Shown: one piece after another, positions 1 through 9,324 of the stretch | Numbering within the stretch: the first letter of the stretch is position 1 | How the letters are laid out: the number at the start of each line of letters is the position of its first letter | NCBI RefSeq assembly: GCF_001426505.1 | Contig: NZ_LMEV01000015.1 | Span: 280,336 to 344,335, forward strand | DNA: 64,000 nucleotides | From: Variovorax sp. Root473 | GTDB lineage: Bacteria > Pseudomonadota > Gammaproteobacteria > Burkholderiales > Burkholderiaceae_C | Reading direction: 5' to 3' | Notes under the pieces: generated by a model | What the model saw: only the letters and a program-made list of their open reading frames with translations | Told to the model about the DNA's origin: nothing | Database searches by the model: none | Translations under genes and position numbers: made by a program

Positions 1-517
1 GCTTCACCGGCAGCGCCGCCATGAACGGCTCGTCGTACAGCGGCGCCATCGCCAGCCCCGTGTCGGGAAAGGGCTCGGCCATGATCGCGCAGTCGATCTC
101 GCCGGCACGCAGCATCTCGAGCAGCTTGACCGTGAAGTTCTCCTGCAGCACCAGCGGCATCTGCGGCGTGCGCGCGATCACCTGGCGCACCAGGTCGGGC
201 AGCAGGTACGGCCCGATCGTGTAGATCACGCCCAGGTTCAGCGGGCCGGCCAGCGGGTCTTTTCCGCGCTTGGCAATCTCCTTGATGCTGGCGGCCTGGT
301 CGAGCACGCTCTGCGCCTGCTGGACGATCTGCTCGCCGAGCGGCGTCACGGTCACTTCACCGGCGCTGCGCTCGAAGAGCTTGACCTCGAGTTCGTCCTC
401 GAGCTTCTTGATGGCCACCGAAAGCGTCGGCTGGGACACATAGCAGGCCTCGGCCGCCTTGCCGAAGTGCCGCTCGCGGGCGACTGCGACGATGTATTTG
501 AGTTCGGTGAGAGTCAT
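1..517 (-). CDS. oxyR: OxyR-type LysR regulator, C-terminal part beyond the window edge
   Basis: The first 172 residues are visible; the gene runs off the left edge. The N-terminus is a LysR winged helix (about residues 1-60) with the recognition stretch SQPTLSVAIKKLEDELEV. The following linker and effector-domain start (GPLNLGVIYTIGPYLLPDLV) closely resembles OxyR, the peroxide-sensing activator of catalase and peroxidase genes. The two redox cysteines (C199 and C208 in E. coli OxyR) would lie outside the window, so peroxide sensing cannot be confirmed. The ATG at 517 fits the start of the LysR fold. An inverted repeat directly upstream could be its autoregulatory site. Other LysR functions remain possible. 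Confidence 0.75.
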   Translation of the reverse strand, partial: MTLTELKYIVAVARERHFGKAAEACYVSQPTLSVAIKKLEDELEVKLFERSAGEVTVTPLGEQIVQQAQSVLDQAASIKEIAKRGKDPLAGPLNLGVIYTIGPYLLPDLVRQVIARTPQMPLVLQENFTVKLLEMLRAGEIDCAIMAEPFPDTGLAMAPLYDEPFMAALPVK

Positions 518-519
518 AG

Positions 520-540
520 CTTGCGTCAATTATGCGCAAG
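520..540. promoter_or_regulatory. Inverted repeat upstream of oxyR-like gene
   Basis: The arms CTTGCG (520-525) and CGCAAG (535-540) flank a 9-bp AT-rich spacer, 2 bp upstream of the OxyR-like start codon. LysR regulators commonly bind interrupted dyads near their own promoter, so this is a candidate autoregulatory site. Function is inferred. Confidence 0.35.
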
Positions 541-651
541 GGTGTGTGACCCGGCTGGGGCGGGGTTAAAAGTCGCGGGCTGCGATCAGCCAGCGCGGCC
601 CCAGGCCCATTGCACTGGTTGCCCGCCGTTCAAGGGCATCGGCTCCCCTTG

Positions 652-1091
652 ATGGACATGTATTTCGAAGCACTGGTTGCGGGCGTTGGATTGCCCAGCA
701 AGGCCGAAATGCCAAACGAAGTCAGCGTCGATTTTGAGGTCCACCCTGCGCTCGACGAGCGCCTTCGGCGACTACGCCGCCTGGACCAGGAGGAGGAAAG
801 ACAGAACGTAGTCAAGCCGGCGAAACGGTCCAAACCGGATGCGTTATCACATGGAACTGTGCTGGCGTTGGCGGGCATCGCGTGCGTCCACATCCATCGC
901 GGACGCCAGGCTGAACGAAAGCCTGGCTGTTCGTGCTCGTACTGGCCGGCGCCGCGTTGCTCTACCTCGGTGCGCGTCACCTGCTCATCTACCCACGCGA
1001 TACAGGCTCACGTCTCGAAACCTACATGGCCGCCGTGACGTTCGCCCCCTGCATCGTTTCAGGACTCGTCGCCCTGTTCCTCAAGCCTTGA
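652..1091 (+). pseudogene. Possible frameshifted small membrane-protein gene in the 518-1104 gap
   Basis: This 587-bp gap has no clear intact gene. A frame starting at ATG 652 encodes a charged, soluble-looking stretch. Near 915-923 the plausible reading jumps to another frame that encodes two hydrophobic helices (AWLFVLVLAGAALLYLG, and later VTFAPCIVSGLVALFLKP) and ends at the TGA at 1089-1091. In that second frame an upstream TGA at 912-914 blocks extension, and only a GTG at 933 could start it alone (52 aa). I read this as a decayed gene with one frameshift, or as a small two-helix membrane ORF. No family is recognised. Base composition is less GC-biased at third positions than in neighbouring genes. 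Confidence 0.25.
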
Positions 1092-1104
1092 CGGCTGCTT
1101 CCAC

Positions 1105-2841
1105 TCAGCCAATGCGCGCGATCGCCGTCCCCGCCGCCACATAGCCCCCCGCCGCCGCGGCAAAAGCGATGCGCCCCGCGCGATGCGCGACGACCTGCAT
1201 CTCCATCTTCATCGCCTCCATCACCGCGATCACCGCGCCTTCGACGACCTCGTCACCGTCGGCGACTTTCCATCCTTGCAACGTGCCCGACACCGGCGCC
1301 GCCACGGCGGCCGCATCGACCGCTGGTGCGTTCGCAACGCCAGGCGAAGCAGCAACACCAGCACCACCCGCCGCCGCCAACCCACGCAGCAACTCCGCCG
1401 GCAGCCCCAGCGACATGCGCCGCCCGTCGATCTCGATGGCCGTGCGGTGCAGCGACGCATCCGGCAGCGGATCGGGCCGCATGCCTGCCGCTTCGTCGTT
1501 CGCAAAGTCGGTCTCGATCCAGCGGGTGTGGACCTTGAAGGCGTCTTCCGACACGAAGTCGGGGTGCGCCATCACGGCGCGGTGAAACGGCAGCACGGTC
1601 GCCAGGCCTTCGATGCGGAATTCCTTCAGCGCGCGGCGTGCGCGTGCGATCGCCCGGGCGCGCGTGGCGCCGGTGACGATGAGCTTGGCCATCAGCGAGT
1701 CGAAGGTGCCGGGCACCTGCGAGCCGGCGTCCACGCCGGTGTCGACCCGCACGCCGGGGCCCGAGGGTGCGTCGAACACATGGACGGGGCCGGGCGTCGG
1801 CAGGAAGCCGCGGCCCACGTCTTCGGCGTTGATGCGGAACTCGAAGGAGTGGCCGCGCGGCGCGGGCGTCTCCTTGATGGACAACGGCAGGCCTTGCGCG
1901 ATGCGCAGCTGTTCGATGACGAGGTCGATGCCGGTGGTTTCCTCGGTCACGGGGTGCTCGACCTGCAGGCGCGTGTTGACCTCGAGGAAGGAAATCGCGC
2001 CGCTCGCGCTCAGCATGAACTCGACGGTGCCGGCGCCGGTGTAGCCGGCAGCGGCGCAGATGTCGCGCGCCGATTGGTGGATGCGTTCGCGCTGCGCGTC
2101 GCTCAGGAACGGCGCGGGCGCTTCTTCGACCAGCTTCTGGTTGCGTCGTTGCAGCGAGCAGTCGCGCGTGCCGAGTACGACGACATTGCCGTGCGTGTCG
2201 GCGATGACCTGCGCCTCGACGTGGCGCGGGCGGTCGAGGAACTGCTCGACGTAGCACTCGCCGCGGCCGAACGCGGTGATGGCTTCGCGCACGGCCGATT
2301 CGTAAAGGCCTTCGACCTCGTCGAGCCGCCAAGCGACCTTGATGCCGCGCCCGCCGCCGCCGAAGGCCGCCTTGATGGCGATCGGCAGGCCGTGCTGTTC
2401 GGCAAAGGCGAGCACCTCGCCCGCGTTGCTCACCGGGTCGGCCGTGCCCGCGACGAGCGGTGCGCCGACCTTCAGTGCGAGCTTGCGGGCCTGCACCTTG
2501 TCGCCCAGCGTGGCGATGGCCGCAGGCGAGGGGCCGATCCATGTGAGGCCGGCGTCGATCACCGCCTGCGCGAAGGCCGCACTTTCCGAGAGGAAGCCGT
2601 AGCCGGGGTGCACGGCGTCGGCGCCGCTGCGCTTCGCGATGGCCAGCAGCTTGGGAATGTTCAGGTAGGTGTCGGCCGGGCGGTGGCCGTCCAGCCCGTA
2701 GGCCTCGTCGGCCCGGCGCACGTGCAGCGCATTCAGGTCAGGGTCGGCGTAGACGGCGACCGACTGCACACCGTGGTCGGCGCAAGCGCGCGCGATGCGC
2801 ACGGCGATTTCGCCGCGGTTGGCGATCAGGACTTTTTTCAT
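1105..2841 (-). CDS. Biotin carboxylase fused to biotin carboxyl carrier domain (5-oxoproline operon)
   Basis: 578 aa. Residues 1-450 form an AccC-type biotin carboxylase: N-terminal [14 protein letters not shown], the ATP-grasp glycine loop ([13 protein letters not shown]), and the biotin/bicarbonate site segment [14 protein letters not shown]. After an Ala-rich linker comes a biotinyl domain with EAMKMEM; the biotinylated residue should be Lys545. The enzyme would carboxylate its own biotin using ATP and bicarbonate. No acyl-CoA carboxyltransferase gene lies nearby. The only carboxyltransferase-like partner is the PxpC half of the next gene upstream, 21 bp away, which is homologous to the transferase domain of urea carboxylase. 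It is the last gene of the pyroglutamate operon. Family assignment is secure; the substrate is unknown. Confidence 0.9.
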   Translation of the reverse strand: MKKVLIANRGEIAVRIARACADHGVQSVAVYADPDLNALHVRRADEAYGLDGHRPADTYLNIPKLLAIAKRSGADAVHPGYGFLSESAAFAQAVIDAGLTWIGPSPAAIATLGDKVQARKLALKVGAPLVAGTADPVSNAGEVLAFAEQHGLPIAIKAAFGGGGRGIKVAWRLDEVEGLYESAVREAITAFGRGECYVEQFLDRPRHVEAQVIADTHGNVVVLGTRDCSLQRRNQKLVEEAPAPFLSDAQRERIHQSARDICAAAGYTGAGTVEFMLSASGAISFLEVNTRLQVEHPVTEETTGIDLVIEQLRIAQGLPLSIKETPAPRGHSFEFRINAEDVGRGFLPTPGPVHVFDAPSGPGVRVDTGVDAGSQVPGTFDSLMAKLIVTGATRARAIARARRALKEFRIEGLATVLPFHRAVMAHPDFVSEDAFKVHTRWIETDFANDEAAGMRPDPLPDASLHRTAIEIDGRRMSLGLPAELLRGLAAAGGAGVAASPGVANAPAVDAAAVAAPVSGTLQGWKVADGDEVVEGAVIAVMEAMKMEMQVVAHRAGRIAFAAAAGGYVAAGTAIARIG

Positions 2842-2862
2842 CGCGGGACTCTCGATCTCAAA

Positions 2863-4461
2863 TCAAAGTTCGATCGGGCCGTGGCCGGCCATCGGTTGGA
2901 AGCGGACGCGGGCGTTCACGGGGATCTGCCCCGCACGGTCCAGGTGGTGGGTGGCGACCGACGCGATCACGGGATAACCGCCGGTGAGCGGGTGGTCGGC
3001 CAGGAACAGCACGGGCTGGCCGCTGGGCGGCACCTGGATCGAACCGCGCGCCGTGCCCTCGCTGGGCAACTCGGCGGTGTTCGCACGCACGAGCGGCTGT
3101 TCGCCATTGAGGCGGATGCCGACGCGGTTCGACTGCGGCGTCACCACCCACGGCTGGCTGCACAGGCGCTCGACGGCGTCGGCGGTGAACCAGTCGGTGC
3201 GCGGGCCGAGCACGATGTCGAGCACGACTTCTTCATGCACGGTGGGCAGGTCGGCCGGCGGTGCTTCGGTGGCGCCGACGACAGCGCCAATGGCGACGGC
3301 GCGCACGGGCAACACGTCGCCCGCGGCCACGGCCGGCGGGCCGATGCGGGCCAGCGTGTCAGTCGCGCAGCTGCCGAGCACGGGCGCCACGGCAAAGCCG
3401 CCGCGCACGGCCAGGTAGCTGCGAATGCCGGCGACGGGCTCGCCGAACGTGACGGTGTCGCCATCGGCCAGCGCAACGGGCTGGTAGCGTGGCAGCGGCC
3501 ATTGCGCGCCGTCGGCGCGGATCAGCGTGAGCGGGCCGTCGGCGCCGGTGACAGCGATCACCGCGTTGCCGCGGCAGACGAACTGAAAGCCGCCGTAGGC
3601 GAGCTCGAGGCACGCGGCATCCGACGCATTGCCGACCAATCGATTCGCAGCTTGCAGCGAGCGATGGTCCATCGCGCCAGAGGCGGACACGCCCTGCCGC
3701 GCCTGGCCATGGCGACCACCGTCCTGCCACAGCGCCTGCAAGCCAGCGGCGCGAACTTCGAACGCGCTGCCGCCTTCAACGGCCGCAGGTGCGGGCGCCG
3801 CAACCACGGGCTCGGCCACAGGCAACGCCACCTTCAACGACGTGACATCGACAAAGCGCACCGCATCGCCCGGCTGCAGCAGCGCGGGCGTCTCGCGCGA
3901 CAGGTCCCACATCGGCGTGTCGGTCACGCCGATGATCTGCCAGCCGCCGGGGCTGGCCTGCGGGTACACGCCGCTGAAGCTGCCCGCGAGCCCGACCGCG
4001 CCGGCCGGGATGCGGGTGCGCGGCACCGCGCGGCGCGGCACGTTCAGGCTCGGGTGGCCGCCGCTCAGGTAGGCGAAGCCGGGCGCGAAACCGGTGAAGG
4101 CGACGGTGTAGTCGCTGCCGGTGTGGCGGCGCACCAGTTCGTCGGGCGTGATGCCGAGCAGGCCCGCCACTTCGGCCATGTCTTCGCCGTCGTAGCGCAC
4201 GGGAATCTCGATGCGCTTGTCCACGTGCGTCTCGCGGGCGTCGAGCTTCCGCTGGCGCACGGCATGCGCCAGTGCAGCCGCCGACAGCACGGCGGGCCGG
4301 AAGGTGATGAGGATGGTGCGCGCGGCGGGCACCAACTCGTCGATGCCGGCGATGGGCTCGGCGCGCAGCGAGGCCAGCAGCGCGAGCGTCTGCGCCAGGT
4401 CGTCGAGTTCGACCAGCACGGCATTCAGGTTGACAGGCAGAAAGCGCATCGACGTCGTCAT
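2863..4461 (-). CDS. pxpBC: Fused 5-oxoprolinase subunits PxpB-PxpC
   Basis: 532 aa. Residues 1 to about 215 are PxpB/KipI-like (typical [14 protein letters not shown] and [16 protein letters not shown] segments). After an Ala/Pro linker, residues about 235-532 are PxpC/KipA-like ([38 protein letters not shown]). In most bacteria these are separate genes. With PxpA they form the ATP-dependent 5-oxoprolinase that converts pyroglutamate to glutamate. PxpC is also homologous to the carboxyltransferase part of urea carboxylase, which matters because a biotin carboxylase follows. The chosen start at 4461 overlaps the pxpA stop by 4 bp (ATGA), indicating translational coupling. Confidence 0.9.
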   Translation of the reverse strand: MTTSMRFLPVNLNAVLVELDDLAQTLALLASLRAEPIAGIDELVPAARTILITFRPAVLSAAALAHAVRQRKLDARETHVDKRIEIPVRYDGEDMAEVAGLLGITPDELVRRHTGSDYTVAFTGFAPGFAYLSGGHPSLNVPRRAVPRTRIPAGAVGLAGSFSGVYPQASPGGWQIIGVTDTPMWDLSRETPALLQPGDAVRFVDVTSLKVALPVAEPVVAAPAPAAVEGGSAFEVRAAGLQALWQDGGRHGQARQGVSASGAMDHRSLQAANRLVGNASDAACLELAYGGFQFVCRGNAVIAVTGADGPLTLIRADGAQWPLPRYQPVALADGDTVTFGEPVAGIRSYLAVRGGFAVAPVLGSCATDTLARIGPPAVAAGDVLPVRAVAIGAVVGATEAPPADLPTVHEEVVLDIVLGPRTDWFTADAVERLCSQPWVVTPQSNRVGIRLNGEQPLVRANTAELPSEGTARGSIQVPPSGQPVLFLADHPLTGGYPVIASVATHHLDRAGQIPVNARVRFQPMAGHGPIEL

Positions 4462-5228
4462 GCGGTCGCAGCCTCGGCGAACGGGCGGACCGTCACGCCG
4501 GCCTGCACGAGCCGCTCGCGCACGCGTCGCGCCATCTCGACCGCGCCGGGGCTGTCGCCGTGCACGCAAATCGAATCGGCACGGATGCGCACCACGCTGC
4601 CGTCGATGGCGGTGACCGTGCCTTCGTTCGCCAGCCGCAGCATGCGCTCGGCCACGTCGCTCGCGTCGTGCAGCACGGCGCCGGGTTCGCGGCGCGACAC
4701 CAGCGTGCCTTGCGGCGTGTAGGCCCGATCGGCAAAGGCCTCGGCCACCACGCGCAGGCCTGCGGCCTCGGCCCAGCCCAGCAGCGGCGAACCCGCGAGC
4801 GCGACGAGCACGAGACCCGCGTCGATTTCGCGGATAGCGGCGATGACGTCGCGCGCCTGGCGCTCGTCGTGCGCGATGGTGTTGTACAGCGCGCCGTGCG
4901 GCTTCACGTAGCGCACCGCGGTGCCGGCCGCGGCGGCCAGGCCTTTCAATGCGCCGATCTGGTAGATCACGTCGGCGCGCAGGTCGGCGCTGTCGACGTC
5001 CATGTTGCGGCGGCCGAAGCCGACGAGGTCGCGGTAGGCCACATGGGCACCCACAGCCACGCCACGTTCCTTCGCCTGGCGCAGCGTGCGCAGGATGCCC
5101 GCGGGGTCGCCGGCGTGGAAGCCGCAGGCCACGTTGGCGCTGCTGACGATGTCCAGCATGGCGGCGTCGTCGCCCATGCGCCAGACGCCGAGGCTCTCGC
5201 CGAGGTCACTGTTCAAGTCGATGTTCAT
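4458..5228 (-). CDS. pxpA: 5-oxoprolinase subunit PxpA (LamB/YcsF family)
   Basis: 256 aa. The N-terminus [39 protein letters not shown] and [15 protein letters not shown] are hallmarks of the LamB/YcsF family, now known as PxpA. With PxpB and PxpC it hydrolyses 5-oxoproline to glutamate at the expense of ATP in the cytoplasm. ATG 5228 is preferred over an in-frame upstream ATG because it begins at the conserved family N-terminus and is preceded by a GGAG-like site. It lies 34 bp after pcp and overlaps pxpBC by 4 bp. Confidence 0.92.
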   Translation of the reverse strand: MNIDLNSDLGESLGVWRMGDDAAMLDIVSSANVACGFHAGDPAGILRTLRQAKERGVAVGAHVAYRDLVGFGRRNMDVDSADLRADVIYQIGALKGLAAAAGTAVRYVKPHGALYNTIAHDERQARDVIAAIREIDAGLVLVALAGSPLLGWAEAAGLRVVAEAFADRAYTPQGTLVSRREPGAVLHDASDVAERMLRLANEGTVTAIDGSVVRIRADSICVHGDSPGAVEMARRVRERLVQAGVTVRPFAEAATA

Positions 5229-5262
5229 CGGGGGTCTCCGGCGTGCACGCACGCCTCAGGAA

Positions 5263-5940
5263 TCAATGCAGCCGGCCGGCGGTTTCGCGCACGTCGTGGC
5301 GCACGGTGAGCGCGGTGCGGATCGCCACGCGGAAGGCTTCCACCTGCGCGGCCAGCGCCATGCTCGCCACGCCGGGTTTCGAGGCGGCCTGCTCGGGCAG
5401 GTAGGGCACGTGGACAAAGCCGCCGCGCGTGTGCGCCAGCGCCGGGCGCGTCGCGAGCCGGTGCATCAGCGCGTAGAAGATGTGGTTGCACACGAAGGTG
5501 CCGGCGCTGTTCGACACGGCTGCGGGCAGGCCCGCCGCACGCATGTCGCGCACCATGGCCTTGATCGGCAGCGTCGAGAAATAGGCCGCCGGGCCGTTCT
5601 TGACCACGGGGAGGTCGATGGGCTGCTGCCCGGCGTTGTCGGGGATACGCGCGTCGTCGATGTTCAGCGCGGCGCGCTCCATCGAGATCTCGGTGCGCCC
5701 GCCCGCCGCGCCGACGCACAGCACCAGCTGCAGCGGCGAGCCGGCCAGCGCGGCGTCGAGCGTGTCGATGGCGCGGCCGAACACGCAGGGCAGCTGCACC
5801 GCCTGCACCACGGCGCCTTCGCAGGCCCAGCCGTCGAGCGCGCGGGCAATTTCCCACGCCGGGTTGACCGGGTCGTTCTCGAAGGGCTCGAAGCCCGCGA
5901 CCAGCACGCGGCGTGCCTTCGCATCGGTGAGGGTGGTCAT
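5263..5940 (-). CDS. pcp: Pyrrolidone-carboxylate peptidase (pyroglutamyl peptidase I)
   Basis: 225 aa, normal length for the C15 cysteine peptidase family. It removes N-terminal pyroglutamate from peptides, supplying free 5-oxoproline. The catalytic triad is visible in context: Glu in [14 protein letters not shown], Cys in [17 protein letters not shown], and His in [10 protein letters not shown]. It sits between the DUF979 gene (10 bp upstream) and pxpA (34 bp downstream), so release and hydrolysis of pyroglutamate are encoded together. Cytoplasmic, no signal peptide. Confidence 0.93.
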   Translation of the reverse strand: MTTLTDAKARRVLVAGFEPFENDPVNPAWEIARALDGWACEGAVVQAVQLPCVFGRAIDTLDAALAGSPLQLVLCVGAAGGRTEISMERAALNIDDARIPDNAGQQPIDLPVVKNGPAAYFSTLPIKAMVRDMRAAGLPAAVSNSAGTFVCNHIFYALMHRLATRPALAHTRGGFVHVPYLPEQAASKPGVASMALAAQVEAFRVAIRTALTVRHDVRETAGRLH

Positions 5941-5950
5941 GCGCGGTGCC

Positions 5951-6907
5951 TCAGCGGAACATCAGGAAATACAGCAGGAAGATGTTGACCACCAGCAGCG
6001 CGGCCGCAGTCGGTATCTGCACCTTGATCACCGCGTTCTTGTCGGGCAACTCCAGCAGCGCCGCGGGCACGATGTTGAAGTTGGCCGCCATCGGCGTCAT
6101 GAGCGTGCCGCAGTAGCCCGAGAACATGCCGATGGCCGCCATCACGGCCGGGTCGCCGTGGTACACGCCCACCAGCACCGGCACGCCGACGCCGCCCGTC
6201 ATCACCGGGAAGGCCGCGAAGCCGTTGCCCATGATGATGGTGAACAGCGCCATGCCCAGCACGTACACCGCCACGGCGACGAAGCGGATGTCCATGTTGA
6301 TGTAGCTGGTGGTGATGTGCGCCACCGCCTTGCCCACGCCGGCGTCGGAGAACACCAGGCCCAGCATGCCGAGCATCTGCGGCAGCACCACGGCCCAGCC
6401 GAGCGCGTCGGTCAGGCGGCGCGACTCGCGCATGCCCTGCACGGGCGTCTCGCGCGTCAGCCAGCAGGCCAGTGCGAGCGCCACCACGCAGCCGATGCCC
6501 AGGCTCACCAGCGTGGTGTTCTTGGGGTCGAGCAGCAGCGTGCCGCCGAGCTTGATGTGGCTCATGCCCACCGTGCCGATCACGGTGACGAGCGGGATCG
6601 CCAGTGCCGGAATGAACAGCTTGTTGCCCAGGCGCGTGGCGCTGGCCTGGTACTGCGCGGGCGTGGGTTCGCGGTGCTTGCCCGCGCCGACGCCGCGCAG
6701 GCCGGCGATGACGGCCATGCCGATCGCGCCGACGCCGACCAGCGCGGGCGGCAGCTTGTCGCCAACGAGGAAGACCAGTGCATAGATGCCCCAGAAGAGC
6801 GCGCTCGTGTAGCGCTTGGGATGCTGGCGGTCGGCCAGCGTCATCACGGCGGTGATGGCGAGGATGACGCCGACCAGGAGGTACAGGTGCTGGATCGAGA
6901 GAATCAT
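5951..6907 (-). CDS. DUF979 integral membrane protein
   Basis: 318 aa with about eight to nine hydrophobic segments, including the start ([20 protein letters not shown]) and the end ([15 protein letters not shown]), plus a Gly-rich loop ([19 protein letters not shown]). It belongs to the DUF979 family, which nearly always pairs with DUF969 beside pcp or pxp genes. The pair is therefore a likely inner-membrane transporter for pyroglutamate or pyroglutamyl peptides; this is inference from context. It begins 5 bp after the DUF969 stop and ends 10 bp before pcp. Confidence 0.85.
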   Translation of the reverse strand: MILSIQHLYLLVGVILAITAVMTLADRQHPKRYTSALFWGIYALVFLVGDKLPPALVGVGAIGMAVIAGLRGVGAGKHREPTPAQYQASATRLGNKLFIPALAIPLVTVIGTVGMSHIKLGGTLLLDPKNTTLVSLGIGCVVALALACWLTRETPVQGMRESRRLTDALGWAVVLPQMLGMLGLVFSDAGVGKAVAHITTSYINMDIRFVAVAVYVLGMALFTIIMGNGFAAFPVMTGGVGVPVLVGVYHGDPAVMAAIGMFSGYCGTLMTPMAANFNIVPAALLELPDKNAVIKVQIPTAAALLVVNIFLLYFLMFR

Positions 6908-6912
6908 GGTGA

Positions 6913-7656
6913 TCAGCGTCCTTCCTTGGCGGGCACGACGGTGGCAACGGGTGCGTGGGCATCCGCCGCACCGCCCAACTCACGGGCCAGCGCCTGGTCG
7001 AGCCGGCGCAGGCGCCAGGCGTGGATGATGAAAGCGGCAATGGCCGTCGGAATGCCCCACATCGCGACGTGCAGCGGCTCCACGTCGATGCCCGCCTCGT
7101 GCAGGAAGGTGGTCATGAGCACGATGGCGCCGAAGGCCACGAAGATGTCTTCGCCGAAGAACAGGCCGACGTTGTCGGTGGCCGCGGCGTAGGCGCGCAG
7201 CTTGTGGCGGATGCGGTCGGGCAGCTTGCCGTAGCGCGTTTCGGTGGCGCCTTCGGCCATCGGCGCAAGCAGCGGACGCACCATCTGCGGATGGCCGCCC
7301 AGGCTGGTCAGGCCCATGGCCGCCGTGAGTTCGCGCGCGGCGAGGTACACGATCAGCAGGCGGCCGGCGGTGGCCGACTTGATGCGGCTGATCCAGTTCT
7401 GCGCGTGCTGGCGCAGGCCGTGGCGCTCCAGCAGCCCGATCACTGCCAGCGGCAGAAGAATGATCAGCGGCAGGTTGCGCGTCTTGATGAAGCCGGTGCC
7501 GATGGCCGTGAGGATCGCCATCGGGCTGAAGCCCGCGGCAAACGCGGTCACGATGGCCGTGACTATCACGACCAGCATCGGATTGAAGCGCAGGATGAAC
7601 CCCGCAATGATCACGGCCACGCCGATCAGCGGCCACAGGGGGACTTCAGGTGTCAT
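6913..7656 (-). CDS. DUF969 integral membrane protein
   Basis: 247 aa with several membrane helices; the first (VPLWPLIGVAVIIAGFILRF) starts almost at the N-terminus. It carries the DUF969 signature region RNLPLIILLPLAVIGLLERHGL and GLTSLGGHPQMVRPLL. It is the first gene of the pyroglutamate operon and probably forms a two-component permease with DUF979. Start ATG 7656 is chosen because it fits the family N-terminus; an in-frame ATG 63 bp upstream lies in the regulatory region. The promoter must lie in the 283-bp region shared with the divergent GntR gene. Confidence 0.85.
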   Translation of the reverse strand: MTPEVPLWPLIGVAVIIAGFILRFNPMLVVIVTAIVTAFAAGFSPMAILTAIGTGFIKTRNLPLIILLPLAVIGLLERHGLRQHAQNWISRIKSATAGRLLIVYLAARELTAAMGLTSLGGHPQMVRPLLAPMAEGATETRYGKLPDRIRHKLRAYAAATDNVGLFFGEDIFVAFGAIVLMTTFLHEAGIDVEPLHVAMWGIPTAIAAFIIHAWRLRRLDQALARELGGAADAHAPVATVVPAKEGR

Positions 7657-7730
7657 GGTGGGTCTTTCGTTGCAATGCAAAACACCGGTGCGGGTCACCG
7701 GCGCGGTCGATTTATGCAAATCTCATGCCA

Positions 7731-7786
7731 ATGAATGAGCAATTCATTTCAAATGAATCACTCATAAATAACAAGTTGTTGAACAA
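7731..7786. promoter_or_regulatory. Palindrome cluster between the pyroglutamate operon and gntR
   Basis: The AT-rich centre of the divergent 7657-7939 region holds overlapping dyads. ATGAAT (7731-7736), ATTCAT (7742-7747) and ATGAAT (7753-7758) form two 17-bp palindromes sharing the middle arm. Further along, AACAAGTTGTT (7770-7780) overlaps TTGTTGAACAA (7776-7786), each an 11-bp palindrome. GntR/FCD proteins bind short dyads as dimers, so these are candidate operators for the gene at 7940. The remainder of the gap, toward gntR, shows no clear structure. Confidence 0.5.
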
Positions 7787-7939
7787 TTTCACGTAGTGTG
7801 CCCAACAACAGTGCCTGAATACCCCCATGAAAACCCTGAAACGGGGCGTCTGGGTGCGTCCGTGCGGCGGGGCGCCGGCGGCCTCTGTTAGAACGCAGGC
7901 TCGCTGCGACCCGCTCTTTTTTTCTCTCTACCGACCGGC

Positions 7940-8644
7940 ATGACCCGACTGGATTCCCCCCCTTCCTCCGCTTCGCCGGCCGCCGGCGCGCTCACGCTCA
8001 ACGACCGCGTGGCCGAGCTGATCCGCCAGAAGATCGTGAAGGGCGAGTTCTCGCCGGGGCAGCGGCTGTCGGAGGCCGCGCTGGCCGAGAGCCTGGAAAT
8101 TTCGCGCAACACCCTGCGCGAGGTGTTCCGCACGCTGACCAAGGAAGGCCTGCTCAAGCACGCGCCCAACCGCGGCGTGTTCGTGGCGGTGCCGAGCATC
8201 GCGTCGATCATCGACATCTACCGCGTGCGCCGGCTCATCGAGTGCCAGGCGCTGGCGCAGGCCTACCCGCGCCACCCCGCCAAGAAGCACATGCGCGAGG
8301 CGGTCGAGATGGCGCTGAAATGCCGCGACGCCGGCGACTGGCTCGGCGTGGGCACGGCCAACATGGAGTTCCACAAGGGCATCGTCGAGCTGGCCGACAG
8401 CGAGCGGCTCAACGTGCTGTTCGCCCACATCCTGGTCGAGCTGCGGCTGGCCTTCGGGCTGCTGAAAGACCCGGAGTTTTTGCACGCGCCCTACGTGGAC
8501 ATGAACACGAAGCTGCTCGAACTCATCGAGGCCGGCAAGTTCGCCGAAGGCTCGGCGGCGCTGAACGACTACCTCATCCACTCCGAGCGCATCGTGCTCG
8601 CGGTGTATGCGCGGCAGATGCCCGAGAGCGGCGTGGACGGCTGA
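7940..8644 (+). CDS. GntR-family regulator, FCD (FadR-type) subgroup
   Basis: 234 aa. A GntR winged helix covers residues about 20-85 (LNDRVAELIRQKIVKGEFSPG, with the usual SRNTLREVFRTLTKEGLL). An all-helical FCD ligand-binding domain follows, with metal-ligand-like histidines (MEFHKGIVELADSERL and a late HSERI). FCD proteins usually sense small carboxylates. Divergent placement from the pyroglutamate operon suggests it controls that operon and itself through the palindromes between them, with 5-oxoproline or a relative as effector. The regulatory target is inferred. Confidence 0.88.
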   Translation: MTRLDSPPSSASPAAGALTLNDRVAELIRQKIVKGEFSPGQRLSEAALAESLEISRNTLREVFRTLTKEGLLKHAPNRGVFVAVPSIASIIDIYRVRRLIECQALAQAYPRHPAKKHMREAVEMALKCRDAGDWLGVGTANMEFHKGIVELADSERLNVLFAHILVELRLAFGLLKDPEFLHAPYVDMNTKLLELIEAGKFAEGSAALNDYLIHSERIVLAVYARQMPESGVDG

Positions 8645-8691
8645 GGTCGCCTGCAGATAATGGCGGCTCCTTTTCGCTCGACGGACACGCC

Positions 8692-9318
8692 ATGACCCTG
8701 TCTGCCTACCTGCTGTTCCTGCCCGCCTGCTTCGCCATCAACATGGCGTTCGGCCCCAACAACCTGCTGTCGGTCACCAACGGCGCGAAGCACGGCGTTT
8801 CGCCGGCCGTCATTGCGGCCAGCGGCCGGCTCGTGGCCTTCGCGGTCATGATCGCCATCGCGGGCCTGGGCATGGGCGCGGTGCTGGTGGCATCGGAGCT
8901 GGCCTTCGACGTGATCAAGTACATCGGCGCGGCGTACCTCGTGTGGATCGGCGTCCGGCTGCTGCGTGCGCCGGCACCGACCGCGCAGGTGCAGGCGCAC
9001 GAAGTGGCGCCGCCGTCGATGCGCGCACTGGTGCGCCAGGAGTTCACGGTGGCGGCCGGCAACCCGAAGGCGATTTTGGTGTTCACCGCCTTCTTCCCGC
9101 AGTTCGTGGTGCCCGGCGCGTATGCGTCGAGCTACCTGCTGCTGGGCCTGACCTTCCTGGTGTTCGAGCTGGTCGCGATCGCGCTCTATGCGCTGCTCGG
9201 CGCGCGCATGCGCCGCCTGGCCAACGGCAGCCGCGCGATGCGCTGGTTCAACCGCGTGAGCGGCAGCATGATGGTTGGCTTCGGGCTGATCCTCGCGTTC
9301 ACGCGCCGGCCGGCCTGA
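8692..9318 (+). CDS. LysE/RhtB-family amino-acid exporter
   Basis: 208 aa with about six membrane segments. The N-terminus contains the family pattern ACFAINMAFGPNNLLSVTNGA (compare GPxxLL in LysE/RhtB), and a mid region AAGNPKAILVFTAFFPQFV is typical. Such proteins export amino acids or related metabolites driven by proton motive force. It follows gntR by 47 bp on the same strand and ends 6 bp from the convergent recG stop. The substrate is unknown; export of excess glutamate-family product is only a contextual guess. Confidence 0.85.
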   Translation: MTLSAYLLFLPACFAINMAFGPNNLLSVTNGAKHGVSPAVIAASGRLVAFAVMIAIAGLGMGAVLVASELAFDVIKYIGAAYLVWIGVRLLRAPAPTAQVQAHEVAPPSMRALVRQEFTVAAGNPKAILVFTAFFPQFVVPGAYASSYLLLGLTFLVFELVAIALYALLGARMRRLANGSRAMRWFNRVSGSMMVGFGLILAFTRRPA

Positions 9319-9324
9319 TCGACC

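Noticed and set aside
1183-4722. Very long open frame on the plus strand opposite the biotin carboxylase and pxp genes
   Set aside because: Antisense shadow typical of GC-rich DNA; no domain, Arg/His/Gly-biased composition, and the minus-strand genes match known families.
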